64,000 nucleotides of DNA from Streptomyces sp. NBC_00237 (GCF_026342435.1 NZ_JAPEMT010000005.1:372001-436000); one strand, 5' to 3'. Shown: positions 40,963 to 49,896, counted from the stretch's first letter. The notes: generated from the sequence alone by a model not told the origin. Made by a program: numbers and translations.

Positions 40963-42266
40963 CGGCCCTCCCCGACGGGCAGGCGGGGCAGCGCGAACGG
41001 GTTCTGGCGCAGTTCGCGGCGGCCCGGCTCTGGGCCGCGCACCGGGCGCCCTATCTGGCCTCCGCGGTGTTCGCGCTCAACCCGGTGGTCATCGAGGCGG
41101 CCGTCGACGACAGCACCGGGATCCCGGTGCCCGACCCGGAGTTCCGTGCCTTCCCCGCCGACACCCGGTGGAACGTCCACCTCGAAACCGGCACGGCGCT
41201 GGCCACCCCCGTGCCGGAGATCGGCTGGTGGCTGCTGCACCACGTGGGCCACCTCGTCCGTCGGCACGCGAGCCGTTCCCCGGTGAATCCGGAGAACGAC
41301 GGCGGGACGCACGCCGCCGGGCTCGCCGGGGACGCGCTGGCGCACCGCTGGAACCAGGCGGCCGACGCCGAGATCAACGACGACCTGGAGGCCGAGGACC
41401 TGCCGGTACCGGAAGGGGTCATCTCCCCGAAGGCGCTGGGACTTCCCGATAACCGGATGGCTGAAGAGTACGTGCCGATGCTCGACGTGCTGGCCGATGC
41501 CATGGCGCGGGGCGGCAAAGCCCTGTCCGAGGCCGTCGACTGCGGCAGCGCCGCGGACGGACGCCCCCGGGAGTACGAGGAATCCGGCGGCGGGGGACTG
41601 TCCGAGCTCGACAAGGAACTGCTGGAACGCTCCCTCGCCGTCGGCATCCAGGACCGGATCAGTGCCCGCAGTGAGGTGCCCTCCGGCTGGCAGCGCTGGG
41701 CAGGGGAACGCCTGGCGCCCCAGGTGAACTGGCGGGCGAGGCTCGGCTCGCTGATCCGCCGCGGCCTGTCCGTGGTGGGCGGCAACACCGACTTCAGCTA
41801 CCGCAGGCCGTCGCGCCGCGCGGGGGCGTACACCGATGTCGTGCCGCCCGCGCTGGTCTCCCCGGTCCCTGACACCGTGCTCGTCATCGACACCTCGGGC
41901 TCGGTCACCAACGCCGTGCTCGACCGCCTCCTCGCCGAGGTCACCGCCATCATCACCGGGGTCGCCGGACCGAACCGGCGGCTGCGCGCCCTGTGCTGCG
42001 ACATGCACCCGCAGCCGGTCCAGGTCGTACGCCGGGCCGAGGACTTCGAGCTCGTCGGCGGCGGTGGCACGGACATGCGCGCCGGGGTCGAGGCCGCCGC
42101 GAACCTGCGTCCCCGCCCCGACCTCGTCGTGGTGCTCACCGACGGCCGGACCCCCTGGCCGGAGCACCGCCCCCGACCGCACGTCGTCGTCTGCCTCATC
42201 GGCGAGGACGGCCACGCACCCGACTGGGCCGCCGTCGCCCGCATTCCGCAGGAGGGACCTTCATGA
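40959..42266 (+). CDS. DUF2201-like metallopeptidase/VWA protein
   Basis: 435 residues. The N-terminal part matches the putative metallopeptidase domain of DUF2201 proteins (AHRWNQAADAEINDDL), but the expected HExxH reads H94-H95-V-G-H98, so the catalytic Glu is missing. The C-terminal VWA-like domain has an intact MIDAS: DTSGS, the Thr in GGGGTDM and the Asp in VVLTDGR. It is the likely partner and substrate adaptor of the MoxR ATPase. It overlaps both neighbours by 4 nt. Confidence 0.88.
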   Translation: MTALPDGQAGQRERVLAQFAAARLWAAHRAPYLASAVFALNPVVIEAAVDDSTGIPVPDPEFRAFPADTRWNVHLETGTALATPVPEIGWWLLHHVGHLVRRHASRSPVNPENDGGTHAAGLAGDALAHRWNQAADAEINDDLEAEDLPVPEGVISPKALGLPDNRMAEEYVPMLDVLADAMARGGKALSEAVDCGSAADGRPREYEESGGGGLSELDKELLERSLAVGIQDRISARSEVPSGWQRWAGERLAPQVNWRARLGSLIRRGLSVVGGNTDFSYRRPSRRAGAYTDVVPPALVSPVPDTVLVIDTSGSVTNAVLDRLLAEVTAIITGVAGPNRRLRALCCDMHPQPVQVVRRAEDFELVGGGGTDMRAGVEAAANLRPRPDLVVVLTDGRTPWPEHRPRPHVVVCLIGEDGHAPDWAAVARIPQEGPS

Positions 42267-43063
42267 CCGTGGCATTCAAGGACGACGAGGAACCCGACGA
42301 GGAACCCGGCAAGGCACGCCGCCGCCCCGAGCCGGAGTACGCGCCCGCCCCGGAGCCGTTGCCGCAGTGGCCGGAGCACGGGTTCACCCTGTCCGAGGCA
42401 CGCAGCTGGATCGACGAGGGCTTCGCCGTCGCCGAGGCCGTGCGCTGGCGCACGTCCGGCGTCTACACCCCCGACACGGCGCGACAATGGCGCACCGTGG
42501 GCGCCACCCCGTACACCGTCAACACCTGGCTCAGCGCGGGAATGACCCCGCGCGACGCGGTCCGCTGGCGCGAACTCGGCTACACCGCCCAGGAAGCCAC
42601 CGAACGGCACCTGGCGGGGGAGAACCCCACTCCGCGCAGCTGGCTGCACCGGCTGTTCCACCCACGCCGTGACACCGCGAGGGACAACCTCGGCGGGGAA
42701 CGGGCCGATGCCATGAAGGTCCTGCTGCACCACGGCATCCCGGCCGCGGTCGCCAGGGGCTTCGTCGACTCGGACTGGAGCGGCGGGGACGCGCTGCCCT
42801 GGGCCCGGCGCGGGATCGACCCCGGCGAGGCCCGTGTCTTCCTCGCCCTGGGCTTCGAGGTGGGCGAGGCGCAGAAGGTGCTCGCCGACGGCGAGTCCGC
42901 CATCGAGCTGATGGCCACCTGGTGGCGCGCGGGCATTCCCGTCGACGAGGTCGCGCCCTGGCGCGCGGCGAGGTTCACCGCCCGGGAGGCGGTCGAGATG
43001 CGAGCGGAGGGCACCGACGTCGAACAGGCGAAGGTACTGCGCGCTCTCGGCGGCGGCGCGTAG
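42263..43063 (+). CDS. protein of 13-residue helical repeats, third gene of the MoxR-VWA operon
   Basis: 266 residues. After an acidic, Pro-rich start (1-39) it consists of at least eleven copies of a 13-residue unit, consensus G-[FIMY]-T-x-x-E-A-x-x-W-x-x-A. They are at about 40-118 and 184-262, with a basic insert (about 125-140, LHRLFHPRR) between. The unit probably forms one helix and turn. AGGAGGG precedes the ATG, which overlaps the VWA stop. No function is known to me; co-translation suggests it is the client or effector of the MoxR-VWA pair. Confidence 0.82.
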   Translation: MTVAFKDDEEPDEEPGKARRRPEPEYAPAPEPLPQWPEHGFTLSEARSWIDEGFAVAEAVRWRTSGVYTPDTARQWRTVGATPYTVNTWLSAGMTPRDAVRWRELGYTAQEATERHLAGENPTPRSWLHRLFHPRRDTARDNLGGERADAMKVLLHHGIPAAVARGFVDSDWSGGDALPWARRGIDPGEARVFLALGFEVGEAQKVLADGESAIELMATWWRAGIPVDEVAPWRAARFTAREAVEMRAEGTDVEQAKVLRALGGGA

Positions 43064-43086
43064 TCCTGACGAGGAGGAGTGCGACC

Positions 43087-43459
43087 GTGGAGAGCGACGC
43101 GGACGGGCTCGACCTCAAGCCCGTGGACTGCTACTCCCTCACGTACCCCTTCGAGGAATCGGCGCTGGCCGATCTCGCGTACTTCTTAGCCGACCAGAAC
43201 CTCGCGCCCTACATGCTCAACGCGGTCGAGTGGCACGACCGGTTGAGCGCACTGGTCACCCAGTGGCGGGCGGCCTGGGACCACCGGTCGGCTGCTGCGC
43301 AGGCTGTCCCCGCCCGCCAAGCCCGAGCAACTGGCCCGGGACTGGCGGGAGGGGCCGGACGACCTGCGGCAACGCCTCGACACACTCACCGAACAGCGGT
43401 TCCTCTTCGCGGAGAACGGCCGGGTGATGAGCCTGGTGCTGGTCGGAGGCACCGCGATG
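43087..43459 (+). pseudogene. frameshifted fragment, probably C-terminus of a radical-SAM peptide-maturase-like protein
   Basis: GTG 43087 has a good AGGAGGAG. The frame reads LTYPFEESALADLAYFL and VTQWRAAWDH, then continues one frame later from about 43285 (RLLRRLSPPAKPEQLARDW, FLFAENGRVMSLVL). Together about 120 residues look like the C-terminal end of a RiPP-maturation radical SAM protein; that identification is from pattern memory and uncertain. No radical-SAM CxxxCxxC part is present. A TTA codon (43186-43188) would make translation bldA-dependent. Confidence 0.55.
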
Positions 43460-43668
43460 ACGCTCGCGACCACCTCGATGTTTCCCCTGGTCGTCGAGGG
43501 GAACGGCGGGTCGGCCGTCGAACCGCTGCGTGCCCGGCGGGAGGAACTCCGGGCCGCGCTGCACGAACGCGGCGCGCTGCTGCGCGGCTTCGACGTCGAA
43601 GGCGCCGACGGCTTCACGGACATCGTCCGGACGCTCTCCGGCGAGCCGCTGCCGTACACCGAGCGATG
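43457..43668 (+). pseudogene. N-terminal fragment of a TauD/TfdA-type dioxygenase
   Basis: ATG 43457 with GGAGG 7 nt upstream. About 70 residues including RREELRAALHERGALLRGFD and VRTLSGEPLPYTER match the start of TauD/TfdA-like Fe(II)/2-oxoglutarate dioxygenases of NRPS pathways. The sequence then breaks off before any of the iron ligands (HxD...H). The next bases read as a different protein in another frame. Confidence 0.65.
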
Positions 43669-44140
43669 CTGCACACCACCGGGTCCGCGGCGCAGATGGG
43701 ACTACTCACGGCCGTCGCCGGCGTCACCTCGCTGCTCACCGGTCTGGTCGCCGGTTCCTGGGCCGACCGCTTCGACCGGCGGCGCCTACTGATGGTGTGT
43801 GACGCCGCCCGGTTGGTGCTGTACGGCGCGATCCCGGTCTGCTGGGCCCTGAGCCCGCAGATCTGGCTGCTGTACGTGGTCATGGCGCTGGCCTCGGTCT
43901 TCGAGATGCTCTTCAAGATCACGTATGTCACCGCCGTGGTGAACCTCGTCGACAAGGACCAGATCGTCGCGGCCAACGGCCGACTGGAGTCGACGAACGC
44001 GATCGCGTACATCGCAGGCCCGGCCCTGGCCGGTGTGGTGGCCGGGCTCTTCGGGCCGACGGCCGCCGTCGCCATCAACGCGGGCAGCTTCGGGATCTCC
44101 CTGGTGGGCCTGGTGTTCACCAGGTTCAGGCCGCCCCCGG
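43666..44140 (+). pseudogene. internal fragment of an MFS exporter
   Basis: About 158 residues starting inside helix 2 (LHTTGSAAQMGLLTAVAGV) with the loop GSWADRFDRRRLL and helices to about residue 200 of a normal 12-helix MFS_3 transporter. The first about 45 residues and the whole C-terminal half are missing, so it cannot be a working transporter. Confidence 0.75.
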
Positions 44141-44236
44141 CCGGCCCACGACGTTCTGGAGGGAGACCACCCCACCCTGTTCGAGCCGCCGTACGTCACC
44201 GAACTCGCCCACCTGATCGACCGGACGACGCGGTAG
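44139..44236 (+). pseudogene. C-terminal fragment of a thioesterase (NRPS/PKS type)
   Basis: About 31 codons ending in TAG. LEGDHPTLFEPPYVTELAHLI matches the end of type I thioesterase domains, where the His in GDHxTL completes the catalytic triad. It is joined directly to the MFS fragment in another frame. Confidence 0.55.
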
Positions 44237-44310
44237 CGCACCGGGCGCGGGCGGGCGGTCCGTCCCTCATGGCGATGGAGCGGTGCTTTCCCTCCGGCTG
44301 AGGGTTCCCC

Positions 44311-44327
44311 CGCAGAGGTCCTCTGCG
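44311..44327. terminator. 8-bp palindrome with 1-nt centre
   Basis: CGCAGAGG-T-CCTCTGCG, 75 nt after the last fragment and 150 nt before the TerD gene. It could be a weak terminator or an operator. Confidence 0.35.
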
Positions 44328-44476
44328 ATTCCATGGGGGAGTCAGGTAAGAGGGTTGTTCTGCGTGTTGTCTGTGGCCCTGGGGCACTCATCAGAGCGAA
44401 CTTGGGAAAATCGGTCATCTTGTAGCGTTCGGATCGTGTAGGGAACGGTCTCTTTCGACTCGTGATGGGGGCGAGC

Positions 44477-45874
44477 ATGTCCATGCTTAAGGGAACCAAC
44501 GTGCCGGTGTCGGCACAGTCCGTGCGCGTCGAAGTGGGCCGCAGGTCCGGGCCGGGGGTGCCGGACGTCGACGCGTCCGCGCTGCTGCTCACCGGGGGCC
44601 GGGTCCGCTCCGACGCCGACTTCGTCTTCTACAACCAGCCCGCCCACGCCTCGGGAGGGGTCCGCTACGACGGCAAGCAGCCCGGCACGGGAGGCGTCGT
44701 CACGGACACCCTGTCGGTCGACTTCGCGCGCGTGGAGGGCGTCGTCGAGACCGTGGTGCTCGCCGCCTCCGCCGACGGCGGCAGCTTCGGGCAGGTGCCG
44801 GGTCTGTACGTCCGCGTGCTCGACGCGGCGAGCGGCGCGGAGATCGCCCGCTTCGACAGCCAGGACGCCACCGTCGAGACGGCGTTCGTGCTCGGCGAGC
44901 TCTACCGGAGGCAGGGCGCCTGGAAGTTCCGGGCCGTCGGCCAGGGGTACAGCAGCGGTCTGGCGGGCCTCGCGACGGACTACGGCATCACGGTCGACGA
45001 ACCGCAGCAGGCGGCCCCCGCGCCCGCCCCTACGGCCCCGGCCCCGGCCGCTCCCGCGTGGCCCACGCCGTCCACGCCCGCCTCCGCCCCGCAGGCCCCC
45101 GTCTGGCCGACCGCTCCCGGGTCCACGCCGCCGCCCGCACCGATGCCCTCGGCGCCGACGATGCCGTCCGCCCCGGTGCCGTCCCACGCGACGCCGCCGC
45201 CCGCGCCGCAGGCCCCGGCCGCGTCCGCCGCCCCCGTACGGCTGACGAAGGTCACGCTCACCAAGGCATCGCCGACCGTCTCCCTCGCCAAGCAGGGCGG
45301 TACCGGCGGCGCGATGCGCGTCAACCTCAACTGGGAGTCCCGCAAGCAGTTCAAGGGCTGGGGCAGCAAGCTCGGCCGGGCGATGGCCCAGCACTCCGAC
45401 CTCGACCTGGACCTGTGCGCCCTGTACGAACTGACCGACGGCCGCAAGGGCGTCGTGCAGGCGCTGGGCAACGCGTTCGGCTCGCTCAACCAGCCGCCGT
45501 ACATCCACCTCGACGGCGACGACCGCACCGGAGCGGTCTCCTCCGGCGAGAACCTCACCGTCAACCTCGACCACAAGGCCAAACTGCGCCGCGTCCTCAT
45601 CTTCGTGACCATCTACGAGGGCGCCCGCTCCTTCGCCGACCTGCACGCCACCGTGACGCTCACCCCGCAGAACGGCGCACCCATCGACTTCTCGCTCGAC
45701 GAGTGCACCGTCCCCTCGACCGTCGCCGCCCTCGCCCTGATCAGTTACGAGAACGGCGACCTGACCGTCCGCCGGGAGGCCCAGTACCTGGTGCCGCAGC
45801 GCGGGGTCAGCCCGCAGCGCACCGTCGACCAGGCGTACGGGTGGGGCATGAACTGGACGCCCGGCCGCAAGTAG
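44477..45874 (+). CDS. protein with two TerD domains
   Basis: 465 residues. The first TerD domain (about 3-170) has LKGTNVPV, DASALLLT, DFVFYNQ and the calcium-type acidic clusters. A Pro/Ala-rich linker (about 170-260) precedes a second, divergent TerD domain (SLAKQGG, LDLDLCALYELTDGRKGVVQALG, YIHLDGDDRTG). TerD proteins bind calcium and take part in tellurite and stress responses. ATG 44477 follows GGGGGCGAG; ATG 44483 is possible. Confidence 0.9.
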   Translation: MSMLKGTNVPVSAQSVRVEVGRRSGPGVPDVDASALLLTGGRVRSDADFVFYNQPAHASGGVRYDGKQPGTGGVVTDTLSVDFARVEGVVETVVLAASADGGSFGQVPGLYVRVLDAASGAEIARFDSQDATVETAFVLGELYRRQGAWKFRAVGQGYSSGLAGLATDYGITVDEPQQAAPAPAPTAPAPAAPAWPTPSTPASAPQAPVWPTAPGSTPPPAPMPSAPTMPSAPVPSHATPPPAPQAPAASAAPVRLTKVTLTKASPTVSLAKQGGTGGAMRVNLNWESRKQFKGWGSKLGRAMAQHSDLDLDLCALYELTDGRKGVVQALGNAFGSLNQPPYIHLDGDDRTGAVSSGENLTVNLDHKAKLRRVLIFVTIYEGARSFADLHATVTLTPQNGAPIDFSLDECTVPSTVAALALISYENGDLTVRREAQYLVPQRGVSPQRTVDQAYGWGMNWTPGRK

Positions 45875-45892
45875 GCGCGTCCCTCGCGGGTT

Positions 45893-47086
45893 TCACCGGT
45901 CCGGCGCGGCCTCGGGACGGGCGTACGTACGCCCCTTCCAGGCCGCGCCCCGGCCCCGGTGGTGCTGCACCGCCGAGTCGACCGTCATCAGCGTGTACAG
46001 CAGCGCCGTGAACGGCAGCAGCGGTGCCAGGGCGAGCGACTGCCGGTAGTAGCGCAGCATCGGGACGTACGTTCCCGTCATCACCGCCCACGCCCCCAGG
46101 CCCACCCACCCGGCCGCCGCGTCGTCCGTCAGCAGGCCGGTGGCCAGGGCGTACGGGGGCGCGAGATACACCAGCCCCAGCCCCAGCACCGTCCCGAGCA
46201 GCAGCAGCGGGTTGTGCCGGAGCTGGGAGTACGCGCTCCGCGACACCATCCGCCACAGATCCCCCAGACCCGGGTACGGGCGCACGCTGTCCACCCGCTC
46301 GGCGAGCCCCAGCCAGATCCGGCCGCCGCACCGCCGGACCGCCCGCGCCAGCGACACGTCGTCGATCACCGCGCCCCGGATGGATTCGGGCACCTGTGCC
46401 CGTACGGCGGTCTCGGCGCGCAGCAGTACGCACCCGCCCGCGGCGGCGGCCGTGCGCCCCCTGTCGCGGTTGATCCACCGGAACGGATAGAGCTGAGCGA
46501 AGAAGTACACGAAGGCCGGGACGATCAGCCGCTCCCACGGGGTCCGCACCCGCAGCCGCGCCATCTGCGACACCATGTCGAACCCGCCCGTCCCGTCCTC
46601 GCCCGGCAGGGCGGAGGCGACCAACTCCCGCAGGCTGTCCGGCTCGTGCGCGATGTCCGCGTCGGTGAGCAGCAGGTACTCCGGGCTGCTCTCCCGGGCC
46701 GCCTCCATCCCGTACCGCACCGCCCACAGCTTGCCGGTCCAGCCCGGCTCGGGCTCGCCGGGTGTGACGACGGTCAGCGGCAGCCCGCCGTACCGCCCGG
46801 CCAGCGAGCGGGCGAGCTTGCCGGTGCCGTCGCTGCTGCCGTCGTCGACCAGGATCACCTCGGCGCCGCCCGGATAGTCCTGGGTCAGGAGCGAGGGGAG
46901 GCTCTCGGGGAGCACCGCCGCCTCGTCGCGCGCGGGCACGACCACGGCGACGTACGGCCACCGCCCGTCGGCGGGGCGGGTGCGCGGCGGCAGGCGCTGG
47001 TCGGTGCGCCAGAACAAGCCCCGGCACAGCAGCAGCCACAGCCAGACGGTCAGTGATCCCACGGCGATCCACGCGACGACGCTCAC
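45893..47086 (-). CDS. family 2 glycosyltransferase, HpnB-like
   Basis: 397 residues. An N-terminal membrane helix is followed by a GT-A domain: VVVPARDEAAVLPESL, EVILVDDGSSDGT, LLTDADIAHEPDSL (DxD) and IDDVSLARAVRRCGG. Three or four C-terminal helices follow (from about 295). This is the layout of hopanoid-associated HpnB, but no hopanoid genes adjoin it. GTG 47086 is 7 nt after CAGACT on the minus strand. Confidence 0.88.
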   Translation of the reverse strand: MSVVAWIAVGSLTVWLWLLLCRGLFWRTDQRLPPRTRPADGRWPYVAVVVPARDEAAVLPESLPSLLTQDYPGGAEVILVDDGSSDGTGKLARSLAGRYGGLPLTVVTPGEPEPGWTGKLWAVRYGMEAARESSPEYLLLTDADIAHEPDSLRELVASALPGEDGTGGFDMVSQMARLRVRTPWERLIVPAFVYFFAQLYPFRWINRDRGRTAAAAGGCVLLRAETAVRAQVPESIRGAVIDDVSLARAVRRCGGRIWLGLAERVDSVRPYPGLGDLWRMVSRSAYSQLRHNPLLLLGTVLGLGLVYLAPPYALATGLLTDDAAAGWVGLGAWAVMTGTYVPMLRYYRQSLALAPLLPFTALLYTLMTVDSAVQHHRGRGAAWKGRTYARPEAAPDR

Positions 47087-47174
47087 CTGTCGCAGTCTGC
47101 CGCAGGAGCAGTGGCTTCCGGGGGCGCGCGGAGGGCTCGCCCGGAGATTCGGACCGGTCGTTTAAAGTGACCGG

Positions 47175-48002
47175 GTGAAGATCGCGCTGATGGATTCCGG
47201 TATCGGCCTGCTCGCGGCTGCCGCGGCGGTGCACCGCATGCGGCCGGACGCCGACCTCGTCGTCGCCTCCGACCCCGACGGAATGCCGTGGGGGCCGCGT
47301 ACCCCCGACGACATCAGGGCGCACGCCCTCGCCGTCGCCAGAGCGGCCGCCGCCGAGGGGCCCGACGCGCTGATCATCGGCTGCAACACCGCGACCGTGC
47401 ACGCGCTGCCAGCGATCCGCGCCGCCCTGGAACCCGAGATTCCGGTCATCGGCACCGTTCCCGCGATCAAGCCCGCCGCGGCCTCGGGCGGGCCCTTCGC
47501 GATCTGGGCCACTCCTGCCACCACCGGGAGCCCCTACCAGCGCGGGCTGATCCGCGACTTCGCCCAGGGCGTCGAGGTGACCGAGGTGCCGTGCCCCGGC
47601 CTGGCCGACGCCTTGGAGACCGCCGACGAGGAGGGGATCGACCGGGCGGTGGCGGCGGCAGCCGCTCTCACTCCGGCCGATGTAAGGACCGTTGTCCTGG
47701 GGTGCACCCATTACGAACTCGTCGCTGACCGGATTCGCGCGGCCCTCCAGCAGCCCGGCACCGACCGTCCGCTCACCCTGCTCGGGTCGGCGGAAGCGGT
47801 TGCCGCGCAGGCTCTTCGACGGGCCGGAATCGAGCCCGCGCCCGCCGCCGATCCGGCCTCCCACCTCACCGTTCTGCTCAGTGGCCGCCGCTCGGCCACA
47901 CTCACCGCCCCGGCTCTCGCGTACACCGAAGGCCGTCTGCTGGCTGCCATGGCGGCGGAACGTGAGTACGCTGCTACGCATGAGGGACTTCCCCCGCGCT
48001 GA
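47175..48002 (+). CDS. aspartate/glutamate racemase family protein
   Basis: 275 residues. Both catalytic cysteines of the Asp/Glu racemase fold are present: IIGCNTATVHALP and VVLGCTHYELV. The N-terminus (ALMDSGIGLLA) is like that of glutamate racemase. It may make D-glutamate for peptidoglycan or be a paralogue. GTG 47175 is 6 nt after TAAAGT, so it looks leaderless. Confidence 0.88.
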   Translation: MKIALMDSGIGLLAAAAAVHRMRPDADLVVASDPDGMPWGPRTPDDIRAHALAVARAAAAEGPDALIIGCNTATVHALPAIRAALEPEIPVIGTVPAIKPAAASGGPFAIWATPATTGSPYQRGLIRDFAQGVEVTEVPCPGLADALETADEEGIDRAVAAAAALTPADVRTVVLGCTHYELVADRIRAALQQPGTDRPLTLLGSAEAVAAQALRRAGIEPAPAADPASHLTVLLSGRRSATLTAPALAYTEGRLLAAMAAEREYAATHEGLPPR

Positions 48003-48555
48003 CGACGCCGACGGCCTCCCGAGCGAGTCCGTCCCCACCACGACCACCTGGCACGGCCGTGCGACGAACCGCGCCCAGTGGCTGCTCTCGGCCTCCGGTG
48101 CGGCGTTCCTGGCCCTCGGAATCGAACTGGCCGTCGATTCTTCGTGGATGCACGGCATCGTCCCGCTGGTGATGTCGGTCGTCGGCTGTGTCGCCGTGGG
48201 CCTACTGGTGATCTTCGGGACGCTGGCCTTCGTGCATGTGGCGGTCAAGGTCGACGACCACGCGCTGGAGGTGCGGTGCGGGCACATCGGGCTGCCCCGG
48301 CGTCGCATTCCGCTGTCACACGTGGTGGGCGCGGAGTTCGACCCCCGGGTCACGCCTCGGCAGTGGGGCGGGTGGGGGTACCGGTGGCGGCCCGAGAAGG
48401 GGATGGCCGTGGTCGTCCGGCGGGGCGAGGCAGTGGTGATCCGGCTGGGGGACGGGCGGACCTTCACCGTCACGGTGGACGACGCGGCGGGGGCGGTCGA
48501 CGCGATCCGCTCGCGACTGGGGCTCAACCCGGCGGGCACCGCGTCCGGCGCCTAG
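47980..48555 (+). CDS. two-helix membrane protein with a PH-like C-terminal domain
   Basis: 191 residues: two membrane helices (about 30-75), then a beta-rich domain (KVDDHALEVRCGHIGLPRRRIPLSHVVGAEFD) of bacterial PH type. Function unknown. ATG 47980 lies 23 nt inside the racemase gene and 7 nt after TACGCT. Confidence 0.75.
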   Translation: MRDFPRADDADGLPSESVPTTTTWHGRATNRAQWLLSASGAAFLALGIELAVDSSWMHGIVPLVMSVVGCVAVGLLVIFGTLAFVHVAVKVDDHALEVRCGHIGLPRRRIPLSHVVGAEFDPRVTPRQWGGWGYRWRPEKGMAVVVRRGEAVVIRLGDGRTFTVTVDDAAGAVDAIRSRLGLNPAGTASGA

Positions 48556-48642
48556 CGCCGGGTCCCGCCTCCGCACGCCTCAGCCCCCGCAGCCGCATGC
48601 CTCAGCCCGGAAGGGCAAACACCTCTTCAAGGGGCCCGGACC

Positions 48643-49704
48643 TTACCTCGGAGCGGCCACCCGGGCCGAGGCCAGCCCCGCCAGGAGTGCCGCCCCGGCC
48701 GTCACCGGCGTGAAGCTGAGCACGTTTCCGATGCTCGCCAGCGCCGCCAAGGCCGTCAGCGTGGCTCCCGCCGTCAGCACCACCTGCGTGGACCGGGGCG
48801 AGCGCCACAACCCGTACAGCAGCCACCCGAAGGCCGCCGCCAGCAGTGCCACCCCCACCACCCCCTGCTCCGCCGCCTGCTGCAACGGAGCCGAATGCGG
48901 CTTGCCGTCCGCGTTGACGGTCTGCCGCGAGATCTGGCTCAGGCCGCCGAAACGGTCCGGGCCCACCCCTCGCAACGGGTGCTCCTTCGCCAGGGCGAGA
49001 GCGTCCTGCCACAGCCCCACCCGGTTCGGCGTGAGCTGCCCCTCCAGGGACGAGGTCAGCCCGTCCGGGAGCGCGTCCTCCGCGACCGCCCACGACGCCC
49101 CCACCACCAGCACCGTCGCCACCGCCAGACCCACGAGCCCCAGCAGCCGCCGCCGCATCCGTACCGCCGCGAGCGAACACAGCAGCACCCCCAGCGACGC
49201 CACGAACCCGGCCACCGACCCCAGAGCCAGCGCCGCCCCCGCCACCCCGAGCGTCAGCAGCCTCAGCAGCACCGGTGCCACCTGCCCTCGCGCCTCCCCC
49301 GCCGCACAGGACGCCGCCCCGGCAGCCACCACCAGCAGCGCCGCCGCCGCACCCGTGTGCCCCGGCGCGGGCGACGCGATCGCCCCCGGCACGCCGTCGT
49401 CGGAGGCCAGCGCGAGTCCGAGCGCCGCCAGGGCCAGTCCGACGGCAGCCAGCACCGGCAGCAGCGAACCCAGGATGCGGCCGCCCGCGTACCCGGCGGC
49501 CACCGCGAGAACCGCCAGCAGCACGCCCTCGGGCCGCGCCTCCCGGCCCGCCGCGCACACCAGCGACCAGGCCGCGGCCCCGCCCAGCACCGCGACGCCG
49601 ACGGTTTCGGTCAGGCCGCCGCGCTCCCGGGAGTCCGGTGCCAAGGCCCCGTCCCCGTCCCGGTTCTCCCCACTGTCCGCGTCCCGCTTGCCCAGCACGC
49701 TCAT
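48643..49704 (-). CDS. O-antigen ligase-like polytopic membrane protein
   Basis: 353 residues with about ten helices. The large loop LTPNRVGLWQDALALAKEHPLRGVGPDRFGG is the hallmark of the Wzy_C/O-antigen ligase family, so it may polymerise or ligate an envelope glycan. ATG 49704 follows GGGGG. It is divergent from lnt. Confidence 0.82.
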   Translation of the reverse strand: MSVLGKRDADSGENRDGDGALAPDSRERGGLTETVGVAVLGGAAAWSLVCAAGREARPEGVLLAVLAVAAGYAGGRILGSLLPVLAAVGLALAALGLALASDDGVPGAIASPAPGHTGAAAALLVVAAGAASCAAGEARGQVAPVLLRLLTLGVAGAALALGSVAGFVASLGVLLCSLAAVRMRRRLLGLVGLAVATVLVVGASWAVAEDALPDGLTSSLEGQLTPNRVGLWQDALALAKEHPLRGVGPDRFGGLSQISRQTVNADGKPHSAPLQQAAEQGVVGVALLAAAFGWLLYGLWRSPRSTQVVLTAGATLTALAALASIGNVLSFTPVTAGAALLAGLASARVAAPR

Positions 49705-49896
49705 CCCGTCGTCCCCCGTACCTGTGACGGGCCCCGGCCGCGCACGGCAGGGACTGGCGCACACGCTAACGGGAGCGACACCTCTTTGTGGACGTATCGC
49801 ACAGGATCGTGCAGGAACGATGCTTCCGGGGCAGCGCACGGGCCCTGCCAGGACCGCCCTGCTCACACCGGGGGCGGCCACCGTAGACTCCGCCGG

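Noticed and set aside
43087..44301. A single long gene running through the fragment region
   Set aside because: One frame is open throughout, but its middle part is low-complexity Arg/Gly sequence; recognisable protein segments switch frame at about 43285, 43457, 43666 and 44140.
43064..44476. Insertion sequence or phage remnant as cause of the broken genes
   Set aside because: No transposase or integrase motif, terminal inverted repeats or target duplications were seen around the junctions.
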